DNA of 64,000 nucleotides from Puffinus mauretanicus (GCA_023333565.1 JAJKFH010000948.1:4290001-4354000); one strand, 5' to 3'; shown: positions 38,035-51,289, numbered from the stretch's first letter. Translations and numbers: made by a program. The notes: a model not told the origin generated them from the letters alone.

Positions 38035-39123
38035 GCTTGCTTTGCCCATGCAAAATTATTTTCTTGTCTTTCTCTCAGACATACATCAGTTCATGGTCAA
38101 AACCTGGTTGCTGTATTGATCCATCAGCCTTTAATTTTACTTTTGGAGATATCTCAAATAATCTCTTCAAACTGCATGGTTACAAAAATAGGTGTGTTAG
38201 TGTTCCCTTTGTTCAGCTCTTTGTTTGCATCTTTCCGCAGTACAAAGACAGATAAGAGCTTTAGCAACATAAATATACTGTATGAGTAGTATCCTTCATT
38301 ACTTTCTGATGTTATTGTAATACGACATCATTTCCACATGGAGTATGGAACATTACGAGCTCAGGGCAGTGATCTAACTGTATACACTAAGCTGTAGAGT
38401 GTAAGCTGCCTGGAATCAGATATGCTCGACCCACTTACCTTTCTTTTTTCCCCCAGAATACCAAAACTAGAGATTTACACTATTTGCCCACCAGAAATTT
38501 AATGAAATTAAATATCATTAGAAATCTACTGTGCAATTCCTTCATTGTAATTAGAGCCAGACATCATAAAACAAGACCTTACCAAAGGCAGCTGAAGTGT
38601 CCATACATTTGAAATTTGGAAAGACATTACATGTTGGGTGGAGGGGAGGGGGGGCGATGACAGATGATGACAGTATGTTCATAATGGGTTGAAACAAAAC
38701 CACAGATCAGAAAACCCTGAAGTTTACAGTCCTGAAGTGTTCTGGGTATACATTCAACTTACATTGTATTCATGTATTTCTTCAAGTTACTGATACATTT
38801 TTTATATTTTTGGGAAGAACTATATGAATTTCTATTACCCAAGTTCTCAACGAGGTCTGTAGCTGCTTATGTAAAACTTAAAATCCACAAAACCAAGTAA
38901 TATCATTTAACATAGAGATATTTTTTGACAGCTGAAACCTTAAACACTTCAGGAAGTCCATGATTTCTAATTCTGTCAACATCTAAGTATTTCAATGAAC
39001 TTACCTGTGTGTGCAAACTGTATTTTCCTAACTATAGTCTAACTATACTGTGTTGAAATGTATTTTAAATTAATTTATGACCATTTTAATTGTCATTTTG
39101 ATTTTGTTAGTTTGTATTTCTCT
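38035..39123 (+). repeat. 1,089-bp inverted duplicate block, derived copy inside CR1
   Basis: This block is the reverse complement of 61992-63080. Position x corresponds to 101115 minus x throughout, so there are no indels. Four mismatches were found by eye, at 38040, 38094, 38911 and 39059, giving about 99.6% identity. Homology ends exactly where CR1 sequence begins on each side (CTATAACAG on the left, GCACATGGTACGG on the right). Because it lies between two collinear parts of one CR1, this is the inserted copy. The ends are not inverted repeats of each other, and no target-site duplication or poly(A) was seen. It contains a 72-codon frame (38037-38255) with no recognisable domain, which is probably spurious. 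Confidence 0.93.
38636..38654 (+). other. G-rich run, possible G-quadruplex
   Basis: GGGTGGAGGGGAGGGGGGG offers four G-tracts with loops of 1-4 bases. The donor copy has the complementary C-rich strand at about 62461-62479 with identical run lengths. Conservation of a 7-base homopolymer run in both copies fits a very recent duplication. Confidence 0.5.
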
Positions 39124-39413
39124 CTGCACATGGTACGGTGTGGCTCCACCAATCTATCTCCCTCTCACACTCCTTGATACTCCTTAACCTCTCCACTTCC
39201 TCCTTGAGCTCTGCCACCAGGCTGAGCAGATCATCCACCTGGTCACAGCGCACACAGGCGTCGTCTCTGCTGCCCTCCGGTACAAGGGACAGCCTCAGGC
39301 ACTCCCTGCAGCCGGAGACCTGGACAGATGTATGTTTGCGTAGGGGCTCCGTCTGGGTCGCCACGTTTCTTCTGGTGATGGCTTTCGGCCGAGTGGATAC
39401 CGTGGCCTGCATG
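39124..39413 (-). pseudogene. CR1 ORF1 N-terminal fragment of the interrupted CR1
   Basis: On the minus strand an ATG at 39410-39412 opens a frame with ATQTEPLRKHTSVQVSGCRE, then a CVRCDQVDDLLSLVAELKEE segment and an EREIDWW end. This is the pattern seen at the start of CR1 ORF1 proteins: a coiled-coil-like, cysteine-containing region that in intact elements binds the RNA. About 95 codons remain. The frame then runs into the duplicated block, which adds a few meaningless residues (ERNTN) before a stop. Orientation and order place it as the 5' part of the same CR1 as 35521-38034. CR1 similarity ends just upstream of the ATG. Confidence 0.85.
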
Positions 39414-42400
39414 TTAATATTTGCGTGTCTGTGTGTTTAATTTATCACTTTCCTTTTTATTTTTTATTTCTTTTATACTGAATAGTGCTTAACTTAATGA
39501 ACCAGATGCTCTCACATGCCACATATCCTTAGCTATAAATGCTAGATCTACAGAGGGATTTAGACAAAACTTAGGAAGTTATTTCCCAATTTAGGTGCCT
39601 AGTTCAAAATTCACTGTCTAATATTGGAGATATGTCAAATCTCTTGCTGCCTATGATTTTGTCACTAAAACAAGTATCTTATGAATGCATGAAATGGATT
39701 GAGGTTAACTTAGAAATAAGTCACATTAAAGTTTTTATTGACTTAAGTTCGGTTTTTCCACAGTCACAAGCATAACTTGGTGCCCAAGATACCAGTATGC
39801 TGAGTTCTACTTAATATTTCTTAGTACTCGTTTCCTCCCCCTCCGATATAAGTGTACTAAGCAGATGAACCACATTTTCTTTTTCTCACTCACGAGTTAA
39901 TATTTAGACAGGCCATGCAAAACACATCAGGAGGTGCTGAGAGGATTGTACCAAAAATACTCCTCAGCCTGGTGATGGGGACATTCACTGGGGAGAGAAA
40001 TGTTCCATTTGATCAAAAAGAAATATTTGTTAAGCTCCACCGAGGTTTTTCTTTTGTAATAATTTCAATTTTGAAGTGACAAATATTGTTTCAAAACAAA
40101 AGTGAAAGTATTTCATTTAAAAACGGTGAAGTAATACATTACAATATTTGGAAAGCCTTTATTTTTAACCGAAGTTTGTTTGTTGAATTACATTCCAATT
40201 CATCATCATTGTATTTTTTCTTTTTTATTGAAGTTCATTACTAGTTATGCTGTGAAAAACTGCAGCAAGGGGAAAAAAGTGTAAAAATGCTTTGATTTTT
40301 CAGATTTCCAGTTAAGTTTACAATACAGGTAAGTGGTCATTTTTTAGCTGTAAACTAAGTGCACCTCTTCACTGAGAGATTATAAATCTAGGACTCCACA
40401 TCAGACATTTTAGTGTACATTGGAATAGACAGAAATTGCATCTGAATGCTTTAACATGGGATTTATGCACTGGAGATGGCCTTCTTTGGTCCTTTCTATT
40501 GCAAATGAGCATTGCAAAATACTGTCTGATTACTACATATGCACTTGTTGGTACATATGATGGTAGCAGTTGTCAACCTCAGCTACTTCTGTGCTGTGCA
40601 CTTCACAAATACAGTCTGAAGAGCCATTTCCTGCTCCAAAATGCTTCCATTTCAAATGCAAAGAACAAATATAACACAACAATGAGCAACACATAACATT
40701 GAATGTGGTTTTAATTCTCCTAAGTTTAGACTTAGTCAATGCCATAAGAAATTTAATTTGTGTATCTCTGTTTGAACCATGACAGCAAATTGCTAGCAAA
40801 GGTGCTTAAAAAGATGTATTTGTAGGGTGTAACTCTACTAATGGATGTCTTTACATAGACAAGCTTAATGACAAATGAGCTTTGGAGAATTGTGTAAGGC
40901 CACTTAAGAGGTTACCATTCTGCCCTCAGCTGTCTGCCAAATTCTCTGCTAATTACTATCACCCCCAAATATAGTAGAGCAAGAAGCAAAGTGAGCTGAT
41001 TCTTTACCCCTAATAAAACTCCATCAGCTGAGTTTTAGACTAAACTCTGTAGCCTATGAAGCATGGCTACAAGCTGGCAACACTTTTTTTGTGCTGTACT
41101 TGGAAAGTAATTTCTCACCTAAGGATGAGGCATGAATCTTCAGAGCAGTGCTATGCAGTATTAACTGCCTGATGTTGTTCAGCTGCATAGTTTCAGCCTT
41201 TTCCAAATTATAGCACAGTGGCAGGAGAAACACTGCCTTCTACCTTTTTTGATTTAAAAAAAGTCAAAAAATATTGTGAAAAGTTTTGGTTGTTTTCTTT
41301 TTCTTTTCATATAAGCATGCCTTTCCCCCTGCCCCATGTCTTATTTTCCATTATATACTTAGTTTTTGGAACCCCAGTTAACCAAGGTGTTTAAACATGT
41401 GCTTAAATCTTAGTGGGTGGACTCAGATCCTTCTAGCTAAATGAACATTTAAATGATTTTCTGACTGCAAAATCAGAGACAATCTGATTGCGAAATCAAG
41501 GGACCAGAATCCCTTGTGCTCTCAGCCCATTTCCTGAGATAAGCATTTTGTGTCCAAGACATACACTGTTCTGAGACCTAGTGTTTTGATGGGTTTAATG
41601 CTCATTCCTTCTCAAGCTTCTTGATTGCAATAGTTCTTTCACTGAAAGTGAAATTCTTTGATAATAGTGATGCTGGAATTTCACTTGCTGTAGGAGATTT
41701 CAAACCTTATTTGCTCAGACTTTGGAGATGTAAGTTGTCTTTCACTTTAAGGATCTGTAGTTCCTCGAATCATATCTTTGTATCAGTTGGGCTTCTTGGT
41801 GGTACTGTATTGCACACAAAAATTATAGTTGTCGCATTACTAGTGTTGGTAACGACAATGTTATCTGTAGGGCCTTAGCTGATACTCAGTACTGAAAATA
41901 AGTTGTCTCATTCAACAGCCATACTACAATTCTATATAAAATGGAAAATATAATAAGACAAGATTGGCCATGGCATTTAATTTTCCATCCATAGAGCAAG
42001 ATGATGTCTCTGAAAGTGGATTTTATATTCAGTAAAATATATTCCTGAGGAATATTGTGATAATGAGCAGATTTTAAATGAAAAAGGACTGCGTAATGTT
42101 ATTAATGGCATTCTGATATTAATGGCTATATATAGCATCAGTCCCAGAAGTACTAGAATTTTTAGTTTTGTCTGTGAACTTTATCTAGTGAATAAAGACA
42201 AATAGGACCTGTGTAGCACTTTAAAGTTATGCCAATATTAAAACCAAAAGCATCAGCTATATGTATGCAGAATTTAAACAAAAAAATCAAAGAGTAAGAC
42301 AAGCATCACATTTAGTGGATGGTAGGAGAAAATCTTGTTTTCCAAAAAGTAATGATCTTTCAACTTTATTAATGCATAGCCTTATACTTACAAAGAAGGT

Positions 42401-45400
42401 CAATTAAATCTAGGCCAGATCCTTTGGTAGTATAAGTTGCAAAATTTCATAGAATCATAGGATCATACATTCTATTTGTTTAAATTCTCTTAAAACATCA
42501 AGTCTACATTACAGCACCTGGGGAACTGGGCCATAATTTTACTATTACAAATTAATCAGTAAATAAAAATAAATATTAATAAATGTATAGTTCATCCATG
42601 AAAAAAAAACCCAACTGTGAGTCTGATGTTATTAAAATCACCATGATTTTTACCAAGTATTTCCAAGACTTTCTTTCACTTTGCTGCAGCAAGATTTTTC
42701 ATTCTTTCATGTTTTTGATAACAAGTTCCATGGTTTTAAACTGTTCTTTAGTGCCCAGTTTTTACCTCTGACAAATTTATGGAAGTCCAAAGCAGAAGAA
42801 TAGTAGGTTCTTATCACATGATCTATCAATCTTAGAAGCTGACTTCCCCTTAGCAGTTAAAAAAAAAATTGAGAGCAGTGCAAACAAAACATATGTGTAG
42901 ACTCAAAACAAATTTAAATGTTTCTCTTTCAGTCAGAAAAAAGAACAGTTAAGTTTCAAGAGGTCTATAGAGCAGACAAGTAGTTGTAATGATGTTAATT
43001 AATTTAGAAAAGGTGGACCGTAAGATAAGATCATGATGCTACTCAAAAACACAGAAGTTGCCGCTGCCTTTAATTTATAGGTTATTGGGTACTGCTATGG
43101 AAAACAATTCTGGAAAATGTAAATTAGCATAGTTCTGCTTGTTCTCAAGTGTATTTGATACTGGGCAAATACTATGGTTTGTATAGGAAAAGAGCAGGAA
43201 AGCATTAGAGTTAGCTGAATATTTTTAATAAGCTGTCTCTGAAAGTTTTATTTCTCAATCAGCAATATTGCTTGTAATTTCTTTCTTTTTTAATAACTGC
43301 TTTCTAAAGAATATTTTTGCTCAAAAACCTGTAGATCCATTCTGATTAACACAGAAAAAAATACCCTGAAATACTGTTAGACTTCAGTATCTGTTACATT
43401 TGATGCTGAAACAACCTTATCAACCTGTTTATGAACATTTTGAACCTCACTGGTAGGTGCTCTACAGAGTTAAGTCTCTCTATTTTGTATTACAAAGGTA
43501 ATATTGTTATTAAAGATGTGACATTCTACACTTCTGCCAAAGATCCTGCATTCATTTATGATAAGTTAAATACTCTATTTCTGTTATGGAAACTAGCTAA
43601 CACTTAATTATGTCTCCTGAAAAACCTAGTTGGTTTCTGTTCTTATATTTCTATAACATTATTGCTAAAAGCCAATGTATAAGCAATCTAATTTGGGTTA
43701 TATACCTCCAAGACTGAAATGAGAGGATACTGATACAAGTTCTCACTGCTGATGCTTATGATGCACCTCTGTTATCAATTAAATTAAGACTTTCTATTCT
43801 GAGGGCTGTAAAGCAGTTGCTTTCCAAGCACTACTTTTTCTATTGGGGTGTTAGCTCTCTGTCAAGATGATGTTGAATGTAGATGACATCTTGCTGCCAC
43901 AACATACGGGAAAGAACTCTATAAACTCAGAGAGAGTTCACTTAAAAAGATGCAGACTATATGATTGGCATATCAGTCTCATTTTGGAACTCTTTTTTGG
44001 CACATCATTGTGTCATAGTATGTCAGCTGGAGGTGCTCCTAATCAGTATGAATAACAATGGTAGAATAAGTAATGCTAGAGGTACCTCTCCCCCTCCCTT
44101 TTTTTTTTTAATAAAAACACATCACAAAAACTATTTAAGTATTTTGAGATAAGCCTCCAAAAAGAGTTAAAAGAAAAAAAGCTAAAAGACTGCCAAATGC
44201 CAGTGTAGTTCTATTTCACTATTTTTGTGCATTACTTTGTAAATGTTACATGAATTGCTGTTTCTAAAGAGGAATTGTAATTCCTATTCCTTCAAATTGT
44301 GATGTGCGAAAATGAGTTTATGCTTTCGTAGTTCATAATTATCCTCTGAGAGGGACGGTCAAGGACCAGATCTGAACTGCTGCGCTAGCATACAAGTTAA
44401 CACGCTATGGGAAAAAAACAGAAGTGTGCTCAAGTGGGAGGGCGATGAAAGGATTACATAGGCCAGTGCATGAAGTGTTTAATACAATATATAGGCATGA
44501 ATCAAAGTCTGACACTCCAAAATATGTAGCTCTGGCAGATGTTTCAAGAGCACTACACCACAGCGAACAAACAGGGAAGAGACCCAGTTGTGAGTCTTTT
44601 TTAAATAAATGAGAGAGAAGCAGTGAAGCAAGGCAAATCCTCCATACTCCTCTTCTACCCTCCAGGCTACAAATGTCCCAGAGGCCCAGTACATGTCTCA
44701 GTACCTGAACAATGTCTCAGTACATGAAAAGTAACTCTGAACTTAGGAAAGATCCAACTCATACAAAGAATTTTCACAAAATAGTAAATGTTATGATTCG
44801 TATTGAGGTATCCATCGAGTTTGCTTGAGAAACAATGAATCAGCTTTCCGCCTTTTGTTTAACAGGGGTGAGAAGGGGCTTCTACTAGTGATATAAAACT
44901 TTACTGTAGAAAGACAAAAATGGGAGATTGAAAAGATTTTGGGATCTGACAATTCCTTTTCTGTTTGGTTATACACAAGCACTGTGGATTGATGCATGAA
45001 AAAAGAGAGTAATTCAAAGCTTTCTGTTACATTGGGTGAGGTTTATTCCAGTGCATTTTAGACAGCTAAAAAGCAGATATCTAGAGTAAGAGAATCATCT
45101 GAGTTCTCTACATAGTCAGTGCTGAGAGAAAGACACCCTTTTCAAAGTCAATCCACTTAATACTGAAATAAGGGTATACAATAAATTGAATAAATCATCA
45201 TTACAATAGAAAGTCTCTCTACTGACTGTAGCGACAGACCAGCTGATTAGCTTGGACTACATAGTTATCTTTTAGAGGGCTAAATTTAGATGGCAAGACT
45301 TATACAGTAAGTTCCAGTACTTAGAAATATGAGGCAATCTTCCATTAAGAAGACTAGTAGCAAAATCAAATTGGTCCCTGGAATTTCTTGCTCTAGTGTA

Positions 45401-46564
45401 TAAATGAGAAGAAACACTATCAGGGTTAAAGTATTAAACTTTTAAACTCTGGCCAAGGCCAACATCAATGCCTGTAAATGAGTGCTCTTAAATGCTTTGT
45501 ATAAGCCCTTTATTTTTGAAACCTAAATCACGCCCTTTAAAGTAATCAGATGTGGCCCTTTAGTAACTCATAGGAATTGTACTTTGGATCTCTGAGTTTC
45601 TTATTCTCTTTTACAGTCTGACTTCCAGGATTTGTACATATCTCTCATTTTCTGACCTTCTTACTTGCTTACCACAAGTTTTTCATAAACATCCTGTGAT
45701 ACACTTACGGTAGATAGCTGCTTGTTTCAAACCAATATTGTTATTCTGCTTCTTTGTTTGTCATTCTGAAATAGCTTGTTTTTGATAGCTAGTGAAAACG
45801 TTTCATAGGATCCCTGCAAGAACAGAAGTCAGATAAGGAATTATAAATTAAGTTTTGGTAAAATGATCCTAGCTGTTATCTCTAGGAAAGATATAGTACA
45901 ATAATTATGATTTATGCGTATATAGACCAGTGTTTCTTTTTTTTTTTCATGGCACTGGGTCAAAATTCCTGACCATGGACACTTGTATGTCAACAAGTGT
46001 GAAGATACTTTTCTATCCTTATCAACAGCCTGAAAAAAAGGACTGTATTCTACTGAAATATTAAATAAATATTAAAGAAAGAGATTGACAGAGAGAACAG
46101 TTGGTTGGATATAAATGGAGCTCTAGTTAGCACTCCATGCACAGTCTGTGTATGTATATGTTGTTTCAGATTTTTCTGCGAGAATACAAGAGTAAAAAAT
46201 GTTGCAATAACAAACAATGAATAGGATGGTAATAATAATGAGATCAGTCAAGAATATGAAAATTCTGATAGAGACTTTTGCCAATAAGAAAGGCATGCTG
46301 TGCTATTCCCCAGCTGATAGAGGAAATGTCAGCACATTTTCAGCATCTGGATCTCTGATAGCAAAAATATTTTTATTCTGGACATGCTGACAAACTCCTA
46401 GTTATACCCATCCTTTTATTCTTAATTGGGCTAATTTTCCCTAATATAATGTTTATCCAGATCATTCTCAAACTTCATAATCAGTAATTGTCTTAAATGC
46501 GAAAGGCAAATATGTTGAATAAGGGGGAGGGGTACTGCATATCAAGCTAGATGATTTTCAGCAT
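39414..46564. other. AT-rich unique DNA, no gene seen
   Basis: No gene, RNA or clear transposon was recognised in this ~7 kb. An 18-base CATAGAATCATAGGATCA word near 42450 recalls a CR1 terminal repeat but lacks any flanking CR1 sequence. Frames are short and chance-like. Confidence 0.5.
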
Positions 46565-47127
46565 TGTGCATGTTTTGGCTGGGATAGAGTTAATTTTCTT
46601 TATAGTAGCTAGTATGGGGCTATGTTTTGGATTTGTGGTGAAAACAGTGTTGATAACACAGGGATGTTTTCATTACTGCTGAGCAGTGCTGACACAGAGT
46701 CAAGGCCTTTTCTGCTTCTCACCCCACCCCACCAGCGAGGAGGCTGGGGGTGCACAAGAAGTTGGGAGGGGACACAGCTGGGACAGCTGACCCCAGCTGA
46801 CCAAAGGGATATTCCATACCATAGGACGTCATGCTCAGCATATAAAGCTGGGGGAAGAAGAAGGAAGGGGGGGACGTTTGGAGTGATGGCATTCGTCTTC
46901 CTAAGTAACCGCTATGCGTGATGGAGCCCTGCTTTCCTGGAGATGGCTGAACACCTGCCTGCCTGCCTTGTTTTGCTGTGCTTGCGTGCGCAGCTTTTGC
47001 TTTGCCTATTAGACTGTCTTTATCTCAACCCACGAGTTTTCTCACTTTTACCCTTCCGATTCTCTCCCCCATCCCGCCGGGGGGGAGTGAACGAGCGGTT
47101 ATGTGGAGCTTAGTTGCCGGCTGGGGT
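46565..47127 (+). mobile_element. Avian ERV solo LTR (copy C, variant subfamily)
   Basis: It starts TGTGCATGTTTTGGCTGGG, which aligns to the TGTCCTGGTTTTG start of copy A. It shares the U3 half (GGATAGAGTTAATTTTC, the GTGCACAAGAAG and AGCTGACC blocks, GGGATATTCCATACC) and the 3' half (GTCTTTATCTCAACCCACG, CGATTCTCTCCCCCATCCC, TTAGTTGCCGGCTGGGGT) with copies A and B. The segment between, about 46850-47010, is unrelated to A and B: a GA-rich GGAAGAAGAAGGAAGG stretch, a region with GTAACCGCTATGCGTGATGG, and a CCTGCCTGCCTGCC run. A TATAAAG box lies at 46841-46847. The terminal ~12 bases and the CA end are lost, and the sequence runs into a GGTATGC/GCATACC inverted repeat. No internal retroviral genes adjoin it. 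Confidence 0.88.
46824..46847 (+). promoter_or_regulatory. LTR core promoter: CRE-like GGACGTCA and TATAAAG
   Basis: GGACGTCA at 46824-46831 is one base from the CREB/ATF palindrome that copy B keeps intact. TATAAAG at 46841-46847 lies at the matching distance downstream. The arrangement is typical of an LTR core promoter. Current activity is unknown. Confidence 0.6.
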
Positions 47128-50100
47128 ATGCCAACAAGCATACCCTCCCAAGCTGATTTATGAGTTCTGTTTTCCTCAAATAATAAAGAATGTGTTATAT
47201 CCCTGCTGCTGAAAAGCAACCGACTAAGTCTTACCCTGGGGGAACATAAAGGAAGTAACTGATTGCAAATGAATTAATCTCTGCTTTCTGTCACTTTTGC
47301 AGCACTGGTTGAACTCATTATGAAGATCAGACTCCTAAATCTCTGAAAGTTAAGTTGTCAAAAATGTATTTTCTTTTTCCATTGATAAGTCTGGCTTAAG
47401 CTTTCTTTTTCTGAATACCTAGAAAATAGCTACTATTGCCAGAATTTTTTCTGGAAATAGCAGATGTGAGAGAAATATTATAGAACATTCTTGAAAAGTA
47501 AATATCGATGTGCTCACGCCCTCTGTTCCTGCTCTCTCCCTCCTTCTATCTAAAGAATTTAACCTAGTCTATACATGTAAAAAGCGTGAGTATTAACTTC
47601 AGTGACCTGAATTTATTTATTCACTAAGTTCAATTAGCAAATTCTTTTCCGCACAATAAAAAAGCTGTATCACCCAAACCAGTGCCCTTATTGCAAGAAC
47701 TACTCTGATGTTTGGATATCTCCACCTATCATGACATTATCTTTTGCACAGTTTAGGTCTGTTTAACTGACTAAATATTTCTAGTGGGCCAAAATTATGA
47801 TTCATTCTATTTTTCAAGGCCAACTGACTAGGTATTTGTTAACATTCAGTGATTACTTTTAAACTTCAAATTGCAACTATGAAAAATACTCCTGTAACAT
47901 TTGGTTTAATTCACTAGCCAAGTCATTTACTACTGATACCACCAGTTATGCCATATGTCACAAGCTCACTTAAAGTTGCTAAGTGAAAAGTTGCAGAAAT
48001 GATATAAATTAAATATCCAGTCTAATGTAGACCTGAATAGTGAATGGAAAGTGTGGGTGGAATTGGTGTCAAACCTGAAGAATTCACTTTTAGAAAGGAC
48101 TGTTTACTTGATCTAGGTTGACAAAAATCTGAATAGATGCTATTTCAAATCAAAAGTACTTTTAGGAAATAGACATCTAGTTATTCAATGATTGTTACTT
48201 TTAATTCAGTCTCAAAATTTAGCAGCTATACCCCTCTTCTGGTGTCAGGAGATAAGTGAAGAAAACATTTCTTTCTTGCTTGCTTGAGCTGTCCAGATGC
48301 ACCTAAAGTATATGCATTAGCAGATTATATGAGGATTGCCTGCTATTTAAACTATAAATTGCTTAGCCATAAATATTTTCTGAGTATTCTATGTATTACT
48401 CACTTTTTTCTACAATATGTACTCTTAAGCAATCTTTCATTACCAAGACGAAATAGAATAAAAATCTTTAAACTAATTTTTACTAAGAGAGGGGGTTTGG
48501 GGTGGGTTTTTTTGTTTGTTTGGTTTTTGGTTTTGTTGGGGGTTTTTTGTTTTGTTTACATAACACTGTGTAACAATTATGTGTAATAGCCACATAATAG
48601 CTAATCAGAAGCAATCATTTTAGGATCTTCTTCCAGCATATTTCAGTCTGACAGCTTTACAAATTAACTACAGTTATGTTAGGATAATAGTGGGTTTTTT
48701 CTCCTTCACAAAAGCATGGAAATTCACAGTTGAAGCTGATAGCTCGTCTTTATTATGCCGCTGCATTTCTACCTAAGGGCGATGTGATACATTAAGTACT
48801 CATTTAATCCGATTTTTGAGCTCAATTGATGATTAATCATGAAAAGTGGAATGGACATTTGGGTGGAGCATTGACTAGGATACAGATGACATGAATGTCT
48901 TTCAGGACTTAGAGACTGAATATACACCTTAGGGAAGGACGTTTTACTCCTTTCTAGAGAGTTTCCTCTCCTCCTTCTGCTTAGGTTCTCAGCTTCAGGG
49001 ACTATCCCCCAATCCAGAGCTGAGCACAATATAACCTGTTTTCAAAGGGAGTGAATGAGATGCTAAGGAAGTTATACATGGTAATAATGACACCATCTAT
49101 AATAGCATCAGTAGTTACCCACATTAAGAAAAGAGATCATTAGTCAAATTTGGTTATCCATAACACAGAAATGGAGTTAACACTGAATTTATTTGGTTTT
49201 GGACTGTTGAAATGGTATTTGAGCTGATTTCCAGTGAAACATCAAACTTGGAAAAAGCTAAATCTGATTTATTGTTCCTAATGATGGTGTGTGAATGAAA
49301 GGTGGCTTAAAAGTCTCTAAATATTTTTTTTCTTTGCACTTTACATTGTTCTTTTAAAAGGGTAGCTAGTGCTGTTTTTTAGTAACATCACTGTTTTCAG
49401 ACTTCGAGAAAATCGGATCTGCAGTCTTCCTGAGGCCTTGTCCTGAGAGATAACATCACTCTATCAAAAATAAGAGAAGGGAATGGGAAGTTAGAATGAA
49501 GCTCATCCACAAGCCAAGGTGGTAAAAGATAAAAGAAATCCTCAAGGTTTACTGCCTTTTTTAAGAGAAAAAAAAGACATAATTAGAAAATAGTGATATA
49601 TAAATATTCCATGAAGAGGCATTTTGTCTTCTGAAATACAAGCATGAAGCCAGTAAATAACCAAAGATACAACATTTCAAGTGGTCCCAGTCTAATTTTC
49701 ACATTTTGGTGCTTGTTGAAGCATCCATGTTCCTGACTGAGTCAGGGGTAAGTCAGAGGTAAAAACCTTTTATGGACTTCAGAGAAGGTTTGTGTGTGCT
49801 TAACTTTTGATACCTAAACTCTTTCATTACCTTGGTCTTTCAGAAAACGCCATATACCAACTAAAGTTCCTTTTGCTAACATGCATACAGCAACCTAACA
49901 TTGTACAATGCCTTGGTGTCTATCTCACATCTAGCCACATTAGGATCCAGAAAGAAGATACTTTCCAGGTTAGAAACTTCGGTTTAGTCTGTTAGATGTC
50001 CCCTGAGCAAGCCTAACTCTACCTTTTTATTTGTCATAATATAACCAAAGAATAAATCATTTATCTGTGATGTTAACATTCTTGACCTGACTGATTGGAT

Positions 50101-51289
50101 TTTAACCCACCCTCTCCTTAGGCTACCGTAGTAAACATTCATTATTTCTTCAGTATATTACTAGATATAGGACAAGGTTTGAAAAATGTGGTTCATAAAA
50201 AATGTTGACTTAGTAAGACTATAATGCATACAAGTTCCAGATATAACTTAAACAACTCAGTTTCCTAGAAGAAAGTTGCATGCCGTGAAGAATTCATTCC
50301 CTTTCATCAGAATAATATTTTATGCTTTATCAAAATGTAAGCAAGCAAATATACCTTAATTGGTTTGATGAAATCAGTTTTCTCCGTACTTTTGACTTTG
50401 CAGGATAAATGTTTGCTAGGAAGGTAAAAGAGGAAAGAGTTTGGTCCAGCAGCCCACTGATTAGGATATTCACCTTGGAGGTAAGGTAGGTAGTCAAGTT
50501 TCAGTCCCTGTTGCAAATAATATTTATGCACTTGCACAAGCCAGAACACCTTCAGTAAAACCGACTAAGACTGCTCCCAAATCTGCTCTTCAGACACACA
50601 AGAAATCTTATCCAGTCTCTTGAAGTAGATGTTTGAACATACAGTCTATACTTTAAAGCATGATGGGAAGGATTTAGTAGGTCCTACTGATTTTTAAATG
50701 AATCGATTTTTCCCGACAGTGCATTTTGTGAGAAAGAACAGGACTGGTTCAGGGGCTCTCCTAAAAGAGAAGTTATGTATCTTTGAACTTGGGCAATGCA
50801 AAGCCCAGATTTGGATAGCTAGTTCTTTGTAAAGGGCTGTTACGCTTTTTACCATTTTTTTCTAGGATGCAGAAGGTTGTTTTTTTTTTTTTTTTTAATT
50901 CCAGCAATCTGCTGTGGACTACAGAGATCCTAGACAGTACTTTGGATTGCAAATTTCATTAAATGACAAATTTGCTCAGGTTGGGGTCTGTGAAGATGAG
51001 ACTGTGCCTTCCATCTGAAACTAATATCTAACTTCTTTGGCAGAATGACCAATACAAAAAGTACAGTTACAAAATAAATTAAATCATGCACTTGTACAAA
51101 AATGATACTGTTATGAGTTTAAAAACAAAAGTCTTTCTGTTCCTGAAAGACTGCTGAGATTTTTTCACATGCCAGTGGAACTAAGACTTTGCAACAAATA
51201 TCATAAAAAAGCGAAGACAGAACTACCTGTTTCAAATAGCCAACAGCCTACTAGAAGGAGGCTGAAAGGCAGGTATTCATTTGGGGTGC
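47128..51289. other. AT-rich unique DNA, no gene seen
   Basis: No exon, RNA gene or transposon was recognised. There is a G/T-rich low-complexity tract at 48486-48558 and a T17 run at 50880-50896. Short frames here are chance-like. Confidence 0.5.
48486..48558 (+). repeat. G/T-rich low-complexity tract
   Basis: About 70 bases are nearly all G and T, with runs GGGGG, GGGG and GGG at the start, a GTTTGTTTGG middle and a GGGGG run near the end. It overlaps the tail of a 100-codon chance frame, giving a W/F/L/V-rich stretch. G-quadruplex formation is possible but the loops are uneven. Confidence 0.65.

Noticed and set aside
38037..38255. 72-codon frame found in both duplicate copies
   Set aside because: It is shared only because the 1,089-bp block is duplicated. 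No recognisable domain, no start context evidence and too little divergence to test for selection.
38035..39123. The duplicated block as a Helitron or TIR DNA transposon
   Set aside because: Its ends (GCTTGC... and ...TATTTCTCT) are neither inverted repeats nor TC/CTRR-type termini, and no target-site duplication is present at either locus.
42450..42468. Short CATAGAATCATAGGATCA word resembling a CR1 terminal repeat
   Set aside because: No further CR1 3' UTR sequence follows, and the word alone is too short to call an insertion.
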